The position numbers and the translations under genes are program-made. A stretch of DNA of 44,997 nt from the NCBI GenBank assembly GCA_900544245.1, contig UQUH01000010.1, positions 1-44,997 on the forward strand. The letters run 5' to 3'. Origin of the DNA: an uncultured Coriobacteriaceae bacterium (GTDB taxonomy: Bacteria; Actinomycetota; Coriobacteriia; Coriobacteriales; QAMH01). Shown in pieces: positions 1-8,717 of this stretch (positions are counted from its first letter, which is position 1; every line of letters starts with the position of its first letter). The notes beneath the pieces are model-generated. The model worked only from the letters and a program-made list of their open reading frames with translations, did not search any database and was not told the origin of the DNA.

Positions 1-317
1 AGGCAATGGCACTTGATCTGGCCGGCCTGCACCTGCTCGTTGAGTGAGAACGCCGAGCCGATGTGCGCCGCCGACCAGTTCGTGATCAGGCCAGGCCCAG
101 CCTCGCCCAAGACCGTGACGCCGCGCGTCTTCCAGTCGCCCATGGCGCAGCCCTGCTTCAGGGTGAGGTCGCACGGGTGCCCCGTCTCGCGGTAGCTGTC
201 GCGGATCGCGCGGCCGACCTCCTCGGCCCAGCCCGAAAGCCCCATGCCCGCGATGCCGACAGTGGCCCCGTCGGGGATGAGCTTTGCCGCCTCTTTCGCC
301 GTAATGAATTGTGCCAT
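1..317 (-). CDS. Type I CoA-transferase, N-terminal part (cut by window edge)
   Basis: The visible N-terminal 105 residues begin MAQFITAKEAAKLIPDGATV and continue with a glycine-rich GIAGMGLSGWAEEV stretch, typical of the first domain of acetate/propionate CoA-transferases (YdiF type, family I). Such enzymes move CoA from an acyl-CoA to a free acid through a glutamyl-CoA intermediate; the catalytic glutamate would lie beyond the window edge. The ATG at 315-317 is preceded by a purine-rich GAGAGG Shine-Dalgarno. It is the last visible gene of a minus-strand unit behind an acyl-CoA ligase and an acyl-CoA dehydrogenase, so it probably activates or recycles the CoA ester handled there. The substrate is unknown. 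Confidence 0.8.
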   Translation of the reverse strand, partial: MAQFITAKEAAKLIPDGATVGIAGMGLSGWAEEVGRAIRDSYRETGHPCDLTLKQGCAMGDWKTRGVTVLGEAGPGLITNWSAAHIGSAFSLNEQVQAGQIKCHC

Positions 318-377
318 CGTTGCCTCTCTCTCTTTAATCTTCAATACAGGTTTCTTCTTTCAGCGCGGCATGTGCAT

Positions 378-1904
378 CTAAGCCGCGCTCATTTCCCTCG
401 CAAGCCCTCGGAGGGCCATTCTGTCGATTTTTCCGTTTCCCAAGCAGGGAAGCGCCTCGAGTTCAATCACGACATCGGGGACCTTGCATTTATCGATACG
501 CTTTTTCGCATAGAAACGAAGTTCGCTTGCCGTTACTTTCGAGCCCTCCTGGAGTACAACTGCAATGCCGATGCGCTCACCAAGTTCTTCGTCTTAAATT
601 GCAAAAGCGCAGCATTCTGCAACGTCATCGTTATGCGCATAAGCGGCCTCGACTTCGGAAGGAAACACGTTGACGCCTCCACGAACAATTACGTCCTTTA
701 GGCGTCCCGTTACGGTGAGCATCCCTCTTTCGTCAATACGCCCCACATCGCCCGTGTGATACCACCCATCGTCAAGATCGAGAGCGATCGAGCCATCGGG
801 CTGCAATACGCCCACCATCATCGACGCGCTCTTGCACATGATTTCGCACGTCGCGGAATCGACTTTAATCTGGGCGCCTTTAACGCAAAAGCCGACCGTT
901 GCCACGCGCTCCTCCACGTCATACTCGAGTGGAGTGACAGTGAGCGTTGCAGCCGTCTCGCTCATACCGTACGACTGCATGATTCTGCAGCCATAGAGCT
1001 TCTCGAAGTCCTCCAAAACAGCCGCAGGGCAATCTGCTCCTCCGACGAGCCCGGCCCTCAAGGTGCTGAAATCCCATACGCCAGCTTCGTTTTCGCGCAA
1101 TTCGCGTATGAAATTGGTGGGTACCCCAAGATGCACGGTTACGCCGGCATTCTGAATCAGCTCGCAGGCCTGCTGGGCGTTGTAGTGAGATGAGGTCGCA
1201 AAGCTCGCCTGGGCTGTCAGGACAGTGTATAGGCCCGTTATCCCAAACACATGTATAAGTGGGACGGGCAAATACAGCACATCATCACTTGCCAGTTCAA
1301 GCCATTTACATTGCGCGATGCCATTGAGCGCAAATGATGTTCCGCGGTTTACGATCGCCTTGGGCTCGCCAGTGCTACCGGACGAGAACACGATGATATG
1401 GGCATCCGCACTCGCATACACAAAGAAGGATCCGTTATCATACGCACCCTCACGCATGACTGCATCGACGCTCATCATGTCCATTTCGGATTGAGAAACG
1501 AGCATGAGAGTTGCATCAGGCGCCATGAACTCGAGACTCTCGATTTGGACGGGATCGGATGAAATAACAAGATTGGGTTTGACGAGACTGATCTTCCTGG
1601 AAAGCTCCTCGTCGCCCACCGTATTGGAGAACAGCGCAACACGTGCACCAACGAGTTGCGCTGCCGCCAACACAACCGGGATATGAATCGAGTTCATCGC
1701 CGATATGACTATCATCGAGTCTGGGGTTAGGCCGAGTGCGGACTGAAAGTATCCGGCAAGATTCCGCATCCAATGATAGACATCGGCGTATGAATAGCGC
1801 TCGTCAGGCGTAATCAGAAGGGGACGTTCACCACACACGTTGCATGCATCTTGCATCAAACGCATGATGGAGTGCTCGGGATATATCACATCCGCCGCGC
1901 TCAT
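378..1904 (-). pseudogene. Acyl-CoA ligase (CaiC/fatty acyl-CoA synthetase-like) with in-frame stop
   Basis: AMP-forming acyl-CoA ligase of the ANL superfamily. The first 436 codons (1904 to 594) carry the phosphate-binding A3 motif SSGSTGEPK, the YHTGD motif and the hinge motif GRLKDVIVRGG. A TAA at 594-596 then stops the frame. The same frame continues without shift to a TAG at 378-380 and reads the expected C-terminal domain, DEELGERIGIAVV and later the A10 motif GNGKIDR with the adenylation lysine. Total 508 codons is the normal family length. A single change (AAA or CAA to TAA) would explain it. The truncated product lacks the catalytic lysine, so the gene looks freshly inactivated, unless the stop is read through or is a sequence error. 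It starts 22 bp after the acyl-CoA dehydrogenase. Confidence 0.85.
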
Positions 1905-1926
1905 TGTCCCCTCCTTTTACCTGGCC

Positions 1927-3081
1927 CTATCGCGCATACTCTTTGGCGATCTGACGGCCCGCGATGTAGACCATGATCTCGTCGGTGCCACCGGCAATCT
2001 GCATGCCGCGGCAATCCAGCCACAGGCGCCCGAGTCTGGTCTCGGTGGTGAAGCCCAGACCGCCGTAGATCTGCAACGCCTCGCTGCATACCCACGTGCA
2101 CTGCTGAGCCGCGTAGCGCTTGAGCAGCGCCGAGTCGATGCGCACGGACTGGCCCGTGTCCATCTTCCACAGCGTCCTGTAGAGCATGTTGCGCGTGTTC
2201 TGCAGGGCAATCTCCATGTCGGCGAGCTTCTGCTGGATGAGCTCGAAGGACACGATGGGCCTGCCGAAGCAGATGCGCTCGCTGGCGTAGGCGGCGGCGT
2301 CGTCCATGGCCGCCTGGGCAAGGCCGAGCACCTGGGCGCAGATGAGGCAGCGCTCGACCTCGAAGTTCTTCATGAGGTTCTTGAAGCCCTCTCCCTTATT
2401 GCCCACGCGCATGTCCTCGGTGAGCACCACGTCGTCGAAGTACATCTCGCAAAACGGCATGATCTGCTGGCCGATCTTGTGGAGCGGAGCGGTGGTGAGG
2501 CCCGGGGTATCGAGCGGCACGAGCCACATCGACATCTCGCGGTTGTCACGCGACGGGTCCTCGTCCTTGGCAATAACCAGCACCAGCGGGAAATTCTCTC
2601 CGTTGGTGACCCAGGTCTTCTGGCCGTTGAGTAGGTACGTGCCGTCGGGCTGTTTGCGGGTGACGGAGGTCATGTTCTGGTTGTCGGAACCTGCACCTGG
2701 CTCCGAAAAGCCCAGCGAGAAGATGGGCTTGCCGGTCTCCTGGTAGGCATCGAAGCACATCTTGATCTGCTCGGGGCTGCCGAAGTCGACCATGTCGCGC
2801 AGCGCGAGCGTGGCGTTGAGATAGGGGGCGGTGAATCCGGCATGATGCACGAACTCCTCGGTAAGCATGCCCAGAGTGACCATGTCGCACTCGATGCCGC
2901 CGTACTCCTCGGGAAGACCCATGAGGCCGAATCCTGCCTCAAGGTAGGCCATGTCAAGCTCATGGGGGGTCGCATGATTCTCGTACATCGAGGGGATATC
3001 TTTTTCATCGATATAGCGGTCGCAAAATTCAGCGATGCTCTCGCGAAGGAGTTCCTGCTCGTCAGTGAAGCTAAAGTCCAT
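1927..3081 (-). CDS. Acyl-CoA dehydrogenase, CaiA-like
   Basis: 384 residues, full length for the flavin-dependent acyl-CoA dehydrogenase family. The start MDFSFTDEQELL resembles crotonobetainyl-CoA reductase CaiA as I recall it. FAD/substrate-loop signatures GFSEPGAGSD (near residue 130) and KTWVTNGE are present, and the C-terminus has CRGMQIAGGTDEIM. Where short-chain dehydrogenases have the YEGT catalytic glutamate there is glycine (AGGT), as in CaiA-type proteins. With fixABCX nearby, reduction of an enoyl-CoA is more likely than beta-oxidation. It is first in the unit dehydrogenase - ligase - CoA-transferase, and its upstream region is shared with a divergent TetR-type gene. The substrate cannot be read from sequence. 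Confidence 0.87.
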   Translation of the reverse strand: MDFSFTDEQELLRESIAEFCDRYIDEKDIPSMYENHATPHELDMAYLEAGFGLMGLPEEYGGIECDMVTLGMLTEEFVHHAGFTAPYLNATLALRDMVDFGSPEQIKMCFDAYQETGKPIFSLGFSEPGAGSDNQNMTSVTRKQPDGTYLLNGQKTWVTNGENFPLVLVIAKDEDPSRDNREMSMWLVPLDTPGLTTAPLHKIGQQIMPFCEMYFDDVVLTEDMRVGNKGEGFKNLMKNFEVERCLICAQVLGLAQAAMDDAAAYASERICFGRPIVSFELIQQKLADMEIALQNTRNMLYRTLWKMDTGQSVRIDSALLKRYAAQQCTWVCSEALQIYGGLGFTTETRLGRLWLDCRGMQIAGGTDEIMVYIAGRQIAKEYAR

Positions 3082-3524
3082 TTAGCTCTCCTCTCGGTTT
3101 GAAGCTATGCTACGAACTAAATTATGAGGTAGGGCAATTGAATTAAGAATAGACAAAATCAGAAATTGGCTAATTTGCCGCTACATCCTTTTTGGCTCTT
3201 TGTCCGCTGACAATGAATTTGATTGGCGAAAATCTATTTCCATCTGATTGAAGTGAGCCTCCTTTATAAAGGAGGCTCACATTTAAGGAGGGGTGGGCGG
3301 CAGATTCAGTGCAACTTGGGATAGGAAAATCTGGGGGAGTTGCACATCGATATTCGCCTTGCGACATCCAAGACTGCATGGGTAAAGACCATTTGCCCAT
3401 GCGCAAGGATTGTCTCCCACTTCATTTTGACAATAGCTTACATAACATAGAAAATGGAATGGTCATTTTCTCGTTTTGCATATCTTTATTGAATTTGTCT
3501 ACAAGTAATCGAGGCCTGTAGAAA
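3082..3524. promoter_or_regulatory. Divergent control region between acyl-CoA dehydrogenase and TetR gene
   Basis: AT-rich 443-bp gap with no convincing gene. It should hold both divergent promoters. For the minus-strand unit, a weak TTCTTA / 17 bp / CATAAT pair can be drawn just upstream of the start. For the regulator, a TTGACA-like hexamer lies at 3427-3432 with only a poor TAGAAA -10 at 15 bp. Inverted repeats are a 28-bp perfect palindrome at 3253-3280 and GAAAATG/CATTTTC arms at 3450-3456 and 3464-3470. The promoter assignments are weak inference; the repeats are directly visible. Confidence 0.45.
3253..3280. repeat. 28-bp perfect palindrome (candidate operator)
   Basis: Arms GTGAGCCTCCTTTA and TAAAGGAGGCTCAC are exactly self-complementary over 28 bp with no spacer. 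It lies in the divergent gap between the CaiA-like dehydrogenase and the TetR-type gene. Neither flank has a T-run long enough to make an intrinsic terminator convincing. TetR-family dimers usually bind palindromes beside their own gene, so an operator is my preferred reading. Confidence 0.5.
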
Positions 3525-4187
3525 ATGAACAGCGGCACAATACGCGAAGAGATTATCAACTACGTCATTGCCGTAACAGAAGCGTCGTCATTGAGCGGCG
3601 TGCACATCTCAAAGCTCGTGAAAGAACTGGGCATTAACCGCAATACGTTCTACTACCATTTTGACAGCAAGCTCGACGTTGCCATGTATGTCTTTAGAGT
3701 TGACCTCGCAAGAGAGCTAGAGGCGGCAGTTCCAGAGAGGCAGCTGCTCGAGGCACCCGCTCCACTCAAGACAAAACCCAGGCTGCTTCCCTATTACATG
3801 CATCATGAAATCGGCGCGCGACTCCTGGATCATGGCGAATTCTATAAATCGCTGGTTCGTTGCGTCAAAACTCGCCCCGCGTTCTACCGCAAGCTGTTCA
3901 CTGCGAAAGAACCGGAAATAAAAATCAGGGTGTTCGAGCTATTCAGGCCTGCAATAGAAAGCGATGTCCGCTTCGTTCTAAGCGGGCGCTACATGCCTCG
4001 CGAAACATTCGATTTCATCGTCTCGCAGCAGCTGGAGAACCTTTACCAGATACCTTGCTACCATCTGGCGAATCCCTCCGCTTCAGAGACCTTGCTCGAT
4101 GATGCGCTTAACCCATTCTGGAATCAGGCTAACGAAACGCTCATGACCGAACTGCAAAAATACCCAATCAGGAAACCTCGGGACTAA
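3525..4187 (+). CDS. TetR/AcrR-family transcriptional regulator
   Basis: 220 residues. The N-terminal helix-turn-helix (about residues 25-60) reads VHISKLVKELGINRNTFYYH followed by FDSKLDVAMYVF, the classic TetR recognition-helix pattern NxxTFYYHF. The rest is a helical ligand-binding domain with no recognisable specificity. The gene is divergent from the minus-strand dehydrogenase-ligase-transferase unit and convergent with the second dehydrogenase, whose stop lies 23 bp away. This suggests a local regulator of the CoA-ester genes that senses the substrate or its CoA ester (inference). Confidence 0.85.
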   Translation: MNSGTIREEIINYVIAVTEASSLSGVHISKLVKELGINRNTFYYHFDSKLDVAMYVFRVDLARELEAAVPERQLLEAPAPLKTKPRLLPYYMHHEIGARLLDHGEFYKSLVRCVKTRPAFYRKLFTAKEPEIKIRVFELFRPAIESDVRFVLSGRYMPRETFDFIVSQQLENLYQIPCYHLANPSASETLLDDALNPFWNQANETLMTELQKYPIRKPRD

Positions 4188-4210
4188 ATCCGCAGAAGAG
4201 GCAACGGCAT

Positions 4211-5377
4211 CTAAATATCCGTCATCGCGAAACTGTGCCCTTTGAGAAGCTGCTTGGCGACTGTATGAATCATCATCTCGTCTGCGCCTTGAGCAATCTG
4301 ATTGCCACGGCAGTCTCGCCAGATCCGGCCTATGCGCGAATGGTCTGTATATCCTGCACCGCCAAAAATCTGAATTGCGCTATCGGCGACTTCCGTTGCC
4401 GCCTTCGGAACACAGTACTTCATAAGAGCACAATTGAATCTTTGCTCATCGGTGATCTCGCCATCCGAAATCGAACTCGCCGCCTTCTCGAGCATGGCTT
4501 CCATCAGACGAATCTTCACGGACATGTCGGCGAGCTTCACCTCGATTTGGGGAAGCTTGCCCAGAACCTCCCCGCGCACGTGGCGCATGGCGCATCTTTC
4601 GAGCGCATCATCCATGGCGGCCTGTGCAAGTCCCAAGCTTGCCGCACATGTCAATACACGGCCAAGCATGTACTGCTGGTCGAGAACCTGCCTGAGCTTT
4701 CCGTCGGTTTGAATTCGCCACGTCGGATCGAGCTCCACGTGATCGAATTCGATTGACGCGGGCGCAGTCATTTCCTGGCCTATCGTATTGAGTGGATACG
4801 AATAAACCCCCGCGGCCCCAAGGGGAACAAGCCAGAACGATCGACCTCCGTCCTCCTTGCCGTACACATCGTCACGCGTGAGGACGAGCGTTTTCGAAAT
4901 AAACTGGCCATTCGCAACGTAGCTTTTCACGCCATCGAGAAATACGCCATCTTTGTTCTTCGTCACGTGAGTTCCCGATACAAGCGCCTCTTCTTGCAAG
5001 CTGCTCTCCGAAAAGGCCTGAGAGAAGATTGCTCGTCCGTCATCCGCGACAAGCTCACTAACAATTCCGGGCTGGACAAACGAGTACATAGTGGAGAGGA
5101 GGGCAGCCGAGGTGAAATCAGTCTGGTAGGGCAAAATCGCACCGGCTCGGCGTGCAAGCCGGGAAACGGCCAGGGCGCGCGCCGCGAACGGGCCGTCCCA
5201 CCCACCAACCTGCGGAGGCAGACAATACTTGCCGATATCGCTCTCGTAAAACGCTATGTAGTCATCACGTGGAATGCCTCTTGAGACACACCAATTCTGG
5301 ATGTTGTCCTCAGTGATGTGCTCATCACAGAACCTATCAACTGCCTCGTAAACAAGTTCTTTCTGCTTCTCATCCAT
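4211..5377 (-). CDS. Acyl-CoA dehydrogenase family protein (second copy)
   Basis: 388 residues, only distantly similar to the dehydrogenase at 1927-3081. The N-terminal part is divergent and the loop normally reading TEPxAGSD is FSESSLQEEA, so FAD or substrate contacts may differ. The C-terminal part is well kept: GLAQAAMDDAL, IQIFGGAGYTDHSRIGRIWRD and GNQIAQGADEMM. As in the first copy there is no YEGT glutamate. It is the last gene of the fix unit, 27 bp after fixX. It may be the dedicated electron acceptor of FixABCX or a partner subunit of the other dehydrogenase. Confidence 0.83.
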   Translation of the reverse strand: MDEKQKELVYEAVDRFCDEHITEDNIQNWCVSRGIPRDDYIAFYESDIGKYCLPPQVGGWDGPFAARALAVSRLARRAGAILPYQTDFTSAALLSTMYSFVQPGIVSELVADDGRAIFSQAFSESSLQEEALVSGTHVTKNKDGVFLDGVKSYVANGQFISKTLVLTRDDVYGKEDGGRSFWLVPLGAAGVYSYPLNTIGQEMTAPASIEFDHVELDPTWRIQTDGKLRQVLDQQYMLGRVLTCAASLGLAQAAMDDALERCAMRHVRGEVLGKLPQIEVKLADMSVKIRLMEAMLEKAASSISDGEITDEQRFNCALMKYCVPKAATEVADSAIQIFGGAGYTDHSRIGRIWRDCRGNQIAQGADEMMIHTVAKQLLKGHSFAMTDI

Positions 5378-5404
5378 ATTGGTTTCTCCGCGTAGTCCGA
5401 CTTC

Positions 5405-5701
5405 TCACCCGAAGCGATATTCTACCCCCATGGTCGGACCGGGAAACTCCCATTTCTTCACGATGGTGTCCCCGCAGGCAATGCGGCACGTGCCGCATTC
5501 GAGGCATCCCGCGTAGTCGAAACTCTTGCGACCATCCTCGTCACGCTTGTAGAGGGCGGCGGGGCACACGCGGATGAGCTTGTCGAACTCCGCGTCGGAA
5601 GGATCCTCCACAAGCTCGATATGGGCGTTGTCTTCGTCCACCTCATACTTGTCGAGCGCAAGGTACTCGTCGACGTTCACGGTAATCTTCGGATCGCTCA
5701 T
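5405..5701 (-). CDS. fixX: Ferredoxin-like protein FixX
   Basis: 98 residues. The C-terminal half has the FixX cysteine signature: CPAALY, then CLECGTCRIAC, ending in WEFPGPTMGVEYRFG. FixX carries an iron-sulfur cluster and passes electrons between FixC and the quinone or other carriers of the electron-transfer-flavoprotein complex. Start ATG 5699-5701 overlaps the fixC stop by four bases (ATGA), indicating translational coupling. Confidence 0.93.
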   Translation of the reverse strand: MSDPKITVNVDEYLALDKYEVDEDNAHIELVEDPSDAEFDKLIRVCPAALYKRDEDGRKSFDYAGCLECGTCRIACGDTIVKKWEFPGPTMGVEYRFG

Positions 5702-7002
5702 AGTGCCTTCAGCGCTCCTCTCACGTCTTTCAGGATGTTGAGCATGCCGACCTTCTTCAAACGCGGCATGACCTTTTGCTTGATGGGGGTCGCAGGCGCG
5801 CCATCGACAATGAACATGTCGTTGAGGACATCGCGCGCGAGCTCCGGATATTCGTTGAACATGCGCGTGAAGCCCTCGAGGAACGTGGGCTCGCTCCTAT
5901 ACTGCCTGAGATCCTTCATCACGAAGCTCTCGTCAAGAGACTTCGTATAGCTCTGCAGACCTGCCTTGGAAGTGTCGCCCACGTCAATCGCGCTGGCCGC
6001 ACATTGACCGGCGAGCTGGCCGGCCGCGATGGCGTAATCCATGCCGCGCACCATATAACCGAGGTTCAGGCACATCATCGCGCTATCACCTGCCAACATG
6101 ACACCATCGGCAACGAGCTCGGGCATGATGTTGAAGCCGCCCTCGGGGACCATGTGACCCGAGTACTCCACGACCTTGGCGCCCCGGATGACGGGAGCGA
6201 CCGCCGGATGATGCTTCAGATCCTCGAGCATCTGGTAAACCGGAGCCGCGTCGGAGCAGGCGCACGCCTCGATTCCGGCGACGACACCCAGCGAAATCGA
6301 ATCTTTGTTGGTGTACATGAATCCGCCGCCGAAAACACCGTGGGTGGCATCGCCTACGAACATCCATGCGGCGCCATCATCATCGGTTTGCCCCAAAATG
6401 CGGTCAGTAATAGTGTCGGCTGGGAGGTCGAGCACCTCCTTCACACCGACTGCCATCTGGCTCGCGGGCGGCTTTTCGTAACCAACCGCCTCCTTGGCAA
6501 GTAGCGAGTTTACGCCATCGCACAAGATGACGACATCAGCCGTGATCTCGTCTTCGCCCGCGCGTATGCCACGCACTTTGCCAGCTTCGTTTTTGATCAG
6601 TCCCTCGACGGGAATGCCGTAGATGAATTCCGCTCCCGCGCTCTCGGCTTTATCGGCGAGCCACTGATCGAAGGGCGCGCGCAAGACGGAATATGACGCG
6701 GTCTCCTCCCCGTCCATGGCGTTGGAGGAGAAGTCGATGGTGGTCGTGGCATCCGGTGCCAAAAGGCTTATGCACTCGCGAACGATCTTTCGCTCGAAGG
6801 GCGCATCGGCAAGCTCGTCGTCGGTGAACACCTTTCGCAGAGAGTGAACGTAGAGCCTGCCCCCCGTCATGTTCTTCGCACCCGCGAAGTTGCCACGCTC
6901 GACGACGAGCACGGACTTGCCCGCTCGCGCGAGCTCGAGGGCGGCAACCGACCCGGCAAGGCCGGCGCCAACCACTATTGCGTCAAAGTCGTTTTCGGAC
7001 AT
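5698..7002 (-). CDS. fixC: FAD-dependent oxidoreductase FixC (ETF-quinone oxidoreductase family)
   Basis: 434 residues from the ATG at 7000-7002. It begins MSENDFDAIVVGAGLAGSVA with the Rossmann FAD-binding GxGxxG, followed by an acidic VVERG turn and the conserved MTGGRLY segment. The family takes electrons from the FixAB flavoprotein and hands them to quinone or, with FixX, into a bifurcating complex. It lies 49 bp after fixB and overlaps fixX by four bases. An in-frame extension upstream of this ATG runs into fixB and looks non-coding. Confidence 0.93.
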   Translation of the reverse strand: MSENDFDAIVVGAGLAGSVAALELARAGKSVLVVERGNFAGAKNMTGGRLYVHSLRKVFTDDELADAPFERKIVRECISLLAPDATTTIDFSSNAMDGEETASYSVLRAPFDQWLADKAESAGAEFIYGIPVEGLIKNEAGKVRGIRAGEDEITADVVILCDGVNSLLAKEAVGYEKPPASQMAVGVKEVLDLPADTITDRILGQTDDDGAAWMFVGDATHGVFGGGFMYTNKDSISLGVVAGIEACACSDAAPVYQMLEDLKHHPAVAPVIRGAKVVEYSGHMVPEGGFNIMPELVADGVMLAGDSAMMCLNLGYMVRGMDYAIAAGQLAGQCAASAIDVGDTSKAGLQSYTKSLDESFVMKDLRQYRSEPTFLEGFTRMFNEYPELARDVLNDMFIVDGAPATPIKQKVMPRLKKVGMLNILKDVRGALKAL

Positions 7003-7051
7003 CTTTCGCCACCTTTCGCTTGCAATGCGCTCATTTGCTCCCGGAGGTGCG

Positions 7052-7939
7052 CTACAACGCCTCGACGAGCGCCGGAAGAATCGTCTTGAGATCGCCCACG
7101 AGTCCGTAATCGCACTGCTTGAAGATAGGCGCGCTCTCGTCCTTGTTGATGGCGAAGATGGTGCCGGAGTGATTCGCACCGACCATGTGCTGCATCTGTC
7201 CGGAGATGCCGGCTGCAATGTAGGCCTTCGGGGACAAGCTAAGACCCGAAACGCCAATGTAGGTATCTGAGGGCATCCACCCGTTGGCCTCGGCAAGCGG
7301 ACGCGTGCATCCCAGCCCAGCGCCGATCTTGTCACATAGCTGACGGGCAAGCTCCAAATCGTCTTCCTCCGCAAAGCCGCGGCCCGCCGCGACGACCACC
7401 TCGGACTTGGTGAGATCCACGCCCGTCTTCTCGATGGGATCAGACGACACAAGCTTCACGCCGGCAACCGGGGCAACCCAATCGAGCTCTTCGGCAGTGC
7501 CATTCGAACCCGACGCCTGCATATCGGCGAAAATGCTCGGACGAACGGTGACGAAGGTGATGGGGGTCGTTGCCTTGCGCTCGATAATTCCGACGCCACC
7601 AAAGTACATCTGGGAGGTCTCGCCATTCTCGAGTGACATCGCGTCGGTGATGACGCTTGCGCCCTTGAATGCGGCGAGCTTTCCGGCGACGGATTTCATG
7701 TGGCGGGTGGGTTCGACGATGACCAGGTCCACGCCATCGAGCAGTGCGGCGAGCGTCGCATCTGCGTCGTCGGCAACCGCGTCTGCGGGGATCGTGACAC
7801 GATAGGCCGCGTCGGCAATGTTGGCGGGAACCTCTTCGGTGCCTACGATTGCTACGACCACCTCGTCCGCCAGATCGCGCGCACCTGCCGCGAGAGCGGC
7901 GGCGGCATCTGCGTGCTCGGCAATTACCAATGCTTTCAT
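7052..7939 (-). CDS. fixB: Electron transfer flavoprotein alpha-like subunit FixB
   Basis: 295 residues starting MKALVIAEHADAAAALAAG. The ATG at 7937-7939 has a strong AGGGGAGAAG Shine-Dalgarno. The C-terminal FAD-binding region is typical for ETF-alpha/FixB: LGCTRPLAEANGW, GVSGLSLSPKAYIAAGISGQ, QHMVGANHSGTIFAINKD. It forms a heterodimer with FixA (stop 16 bp upstream). In CaiA-linked systems FixAB carries electrons to enoyl-CoA reduction and may bifurcate between ferredoxin and the CoA ester. Confidence 0.94.
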   Translation of the reverse strand: MKALVIAEHADAAAALAAGARDLADEVVVAIVGTEEVPANIADAAYRVTIPADAVADDADATLAALLDGVDLVIVEPTRHMKSVAGKLAAFKGASVITDAMSLENGETSQMYFGGVGIIERKATTPITFVTVRPSIFADMQASGSNGTAEELDWVAPVAGVKLVSSDPIEKTGVDLTKSEVVVAAGRGFAEEDDLELARQLCDKIGAGLGCTRPLAEANGWMPSDTYIGVSGLSLSPKAYIAAGISGQMQHMVGANHSGTIFAINKDESAPIFKQCDYGLVGDLKTILPALVEAL

Positions 7940-7955
7940 GATCTTCTCCCCTTTC

Positions 7956-8717
7956 CTACTGAAGCGCGCTCTTGATGGCCGAGGCGAATGCCTCGATTGC
8001 GCCATCATCCGATGCCGATTTCACTTCGAGCTTGCGCTCCTCAGCCTGAGGTGCCTTGATGTCGATAATCTCGACCGTCGTCTCGGGCGCACTGGTCGCT
8101 TTTTCGACCTGCATGGGTTTCTTGCCCGCGGCGAGGATGTCCTTCATGCCGGGAATTCGCGGAAGGGCGATGTCGGGCAGAACAGAGATAACGCACGGCA
8201 AGGAAAGCTCGACGGTCTCGATGACATCCTCAAGCTTGCGCTTTGCGGACAAACCGGCACTTGCCGGAGCGATCTCGACGGCCGCGGTGGCGACAGGCAC
8301 GCCCAGCCTATAGGCAAGCTGCACGTCGACCTGCTGCGCATAGTTATCGGCCGACCCATCGCCGCATATGATTAGATCCCAGCCGTCCAAGCCATTTATC
8401 GCCGAGGCAAGCATCTTTGCTGTCGCACAGGCGTCCATATCGGCACAGGCGTCGTCGGCGACCATGACAAGCTCGTCGGCGCCGCGGGCCAAAATATTCT
8501 TCTTGAGCTTGGAATCATCGATGGCGGTAGGTCCGACCGTGACGACCGTAACTTTGGCATCACCGACGCTTGCCGCGAGCTGCGCGGCAGCCTCGATTGC
8601 GTTGATGTCATAGGCAGAGATTGTCTGGTGCGCCTTTGACATGTCGAGTTCGCCCGAAGCCGTAACCTGTATGTCTTGGTCATCTGGCACGACTTTGACT
8701 GCAACCACAATGTTCAT
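7956..8717 (-). CDS. fixA: Electron transfer flavoprotein beta-like subunit FixA
   Basis: 253 residues starting MNIVVAVKVVPDDQDIQVTA, the usual opening of ETF-beta/FixA. An AMP/FAD-type nucleotide fold follows, with ICGDGSADNYAQQVDVQLAYRLG and KRKLEDVIETVELSLPCVISV. It is first in fixABCX-dehydrogenase, preceded by a 307-bp gap that must hold the operon promoter. It is the partner of the downstream FixB. Confidence 0.94.
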   Translation of the reverse strand: MNIVVAVKVVPDDQDIQVTASGELDMSKAHQTISAYDINAIEAAAQLAASVGDAKVTVVTVGPTAIDDSKLKKNILARGADELVMVADDACADMDACATAKMLASAINGLDGWDLIICGDGSADNYAQQVDVQLAYRLGVPVATAAVEIAPASAGLSAKRKLEDVIETVELSLPCVISVLPDIALPRIPGMKDILAAGKKPMQVEKATSAPETTVEIIDIKAPQAEERKLEVKSASDDGAIEAFASAIKSALQ

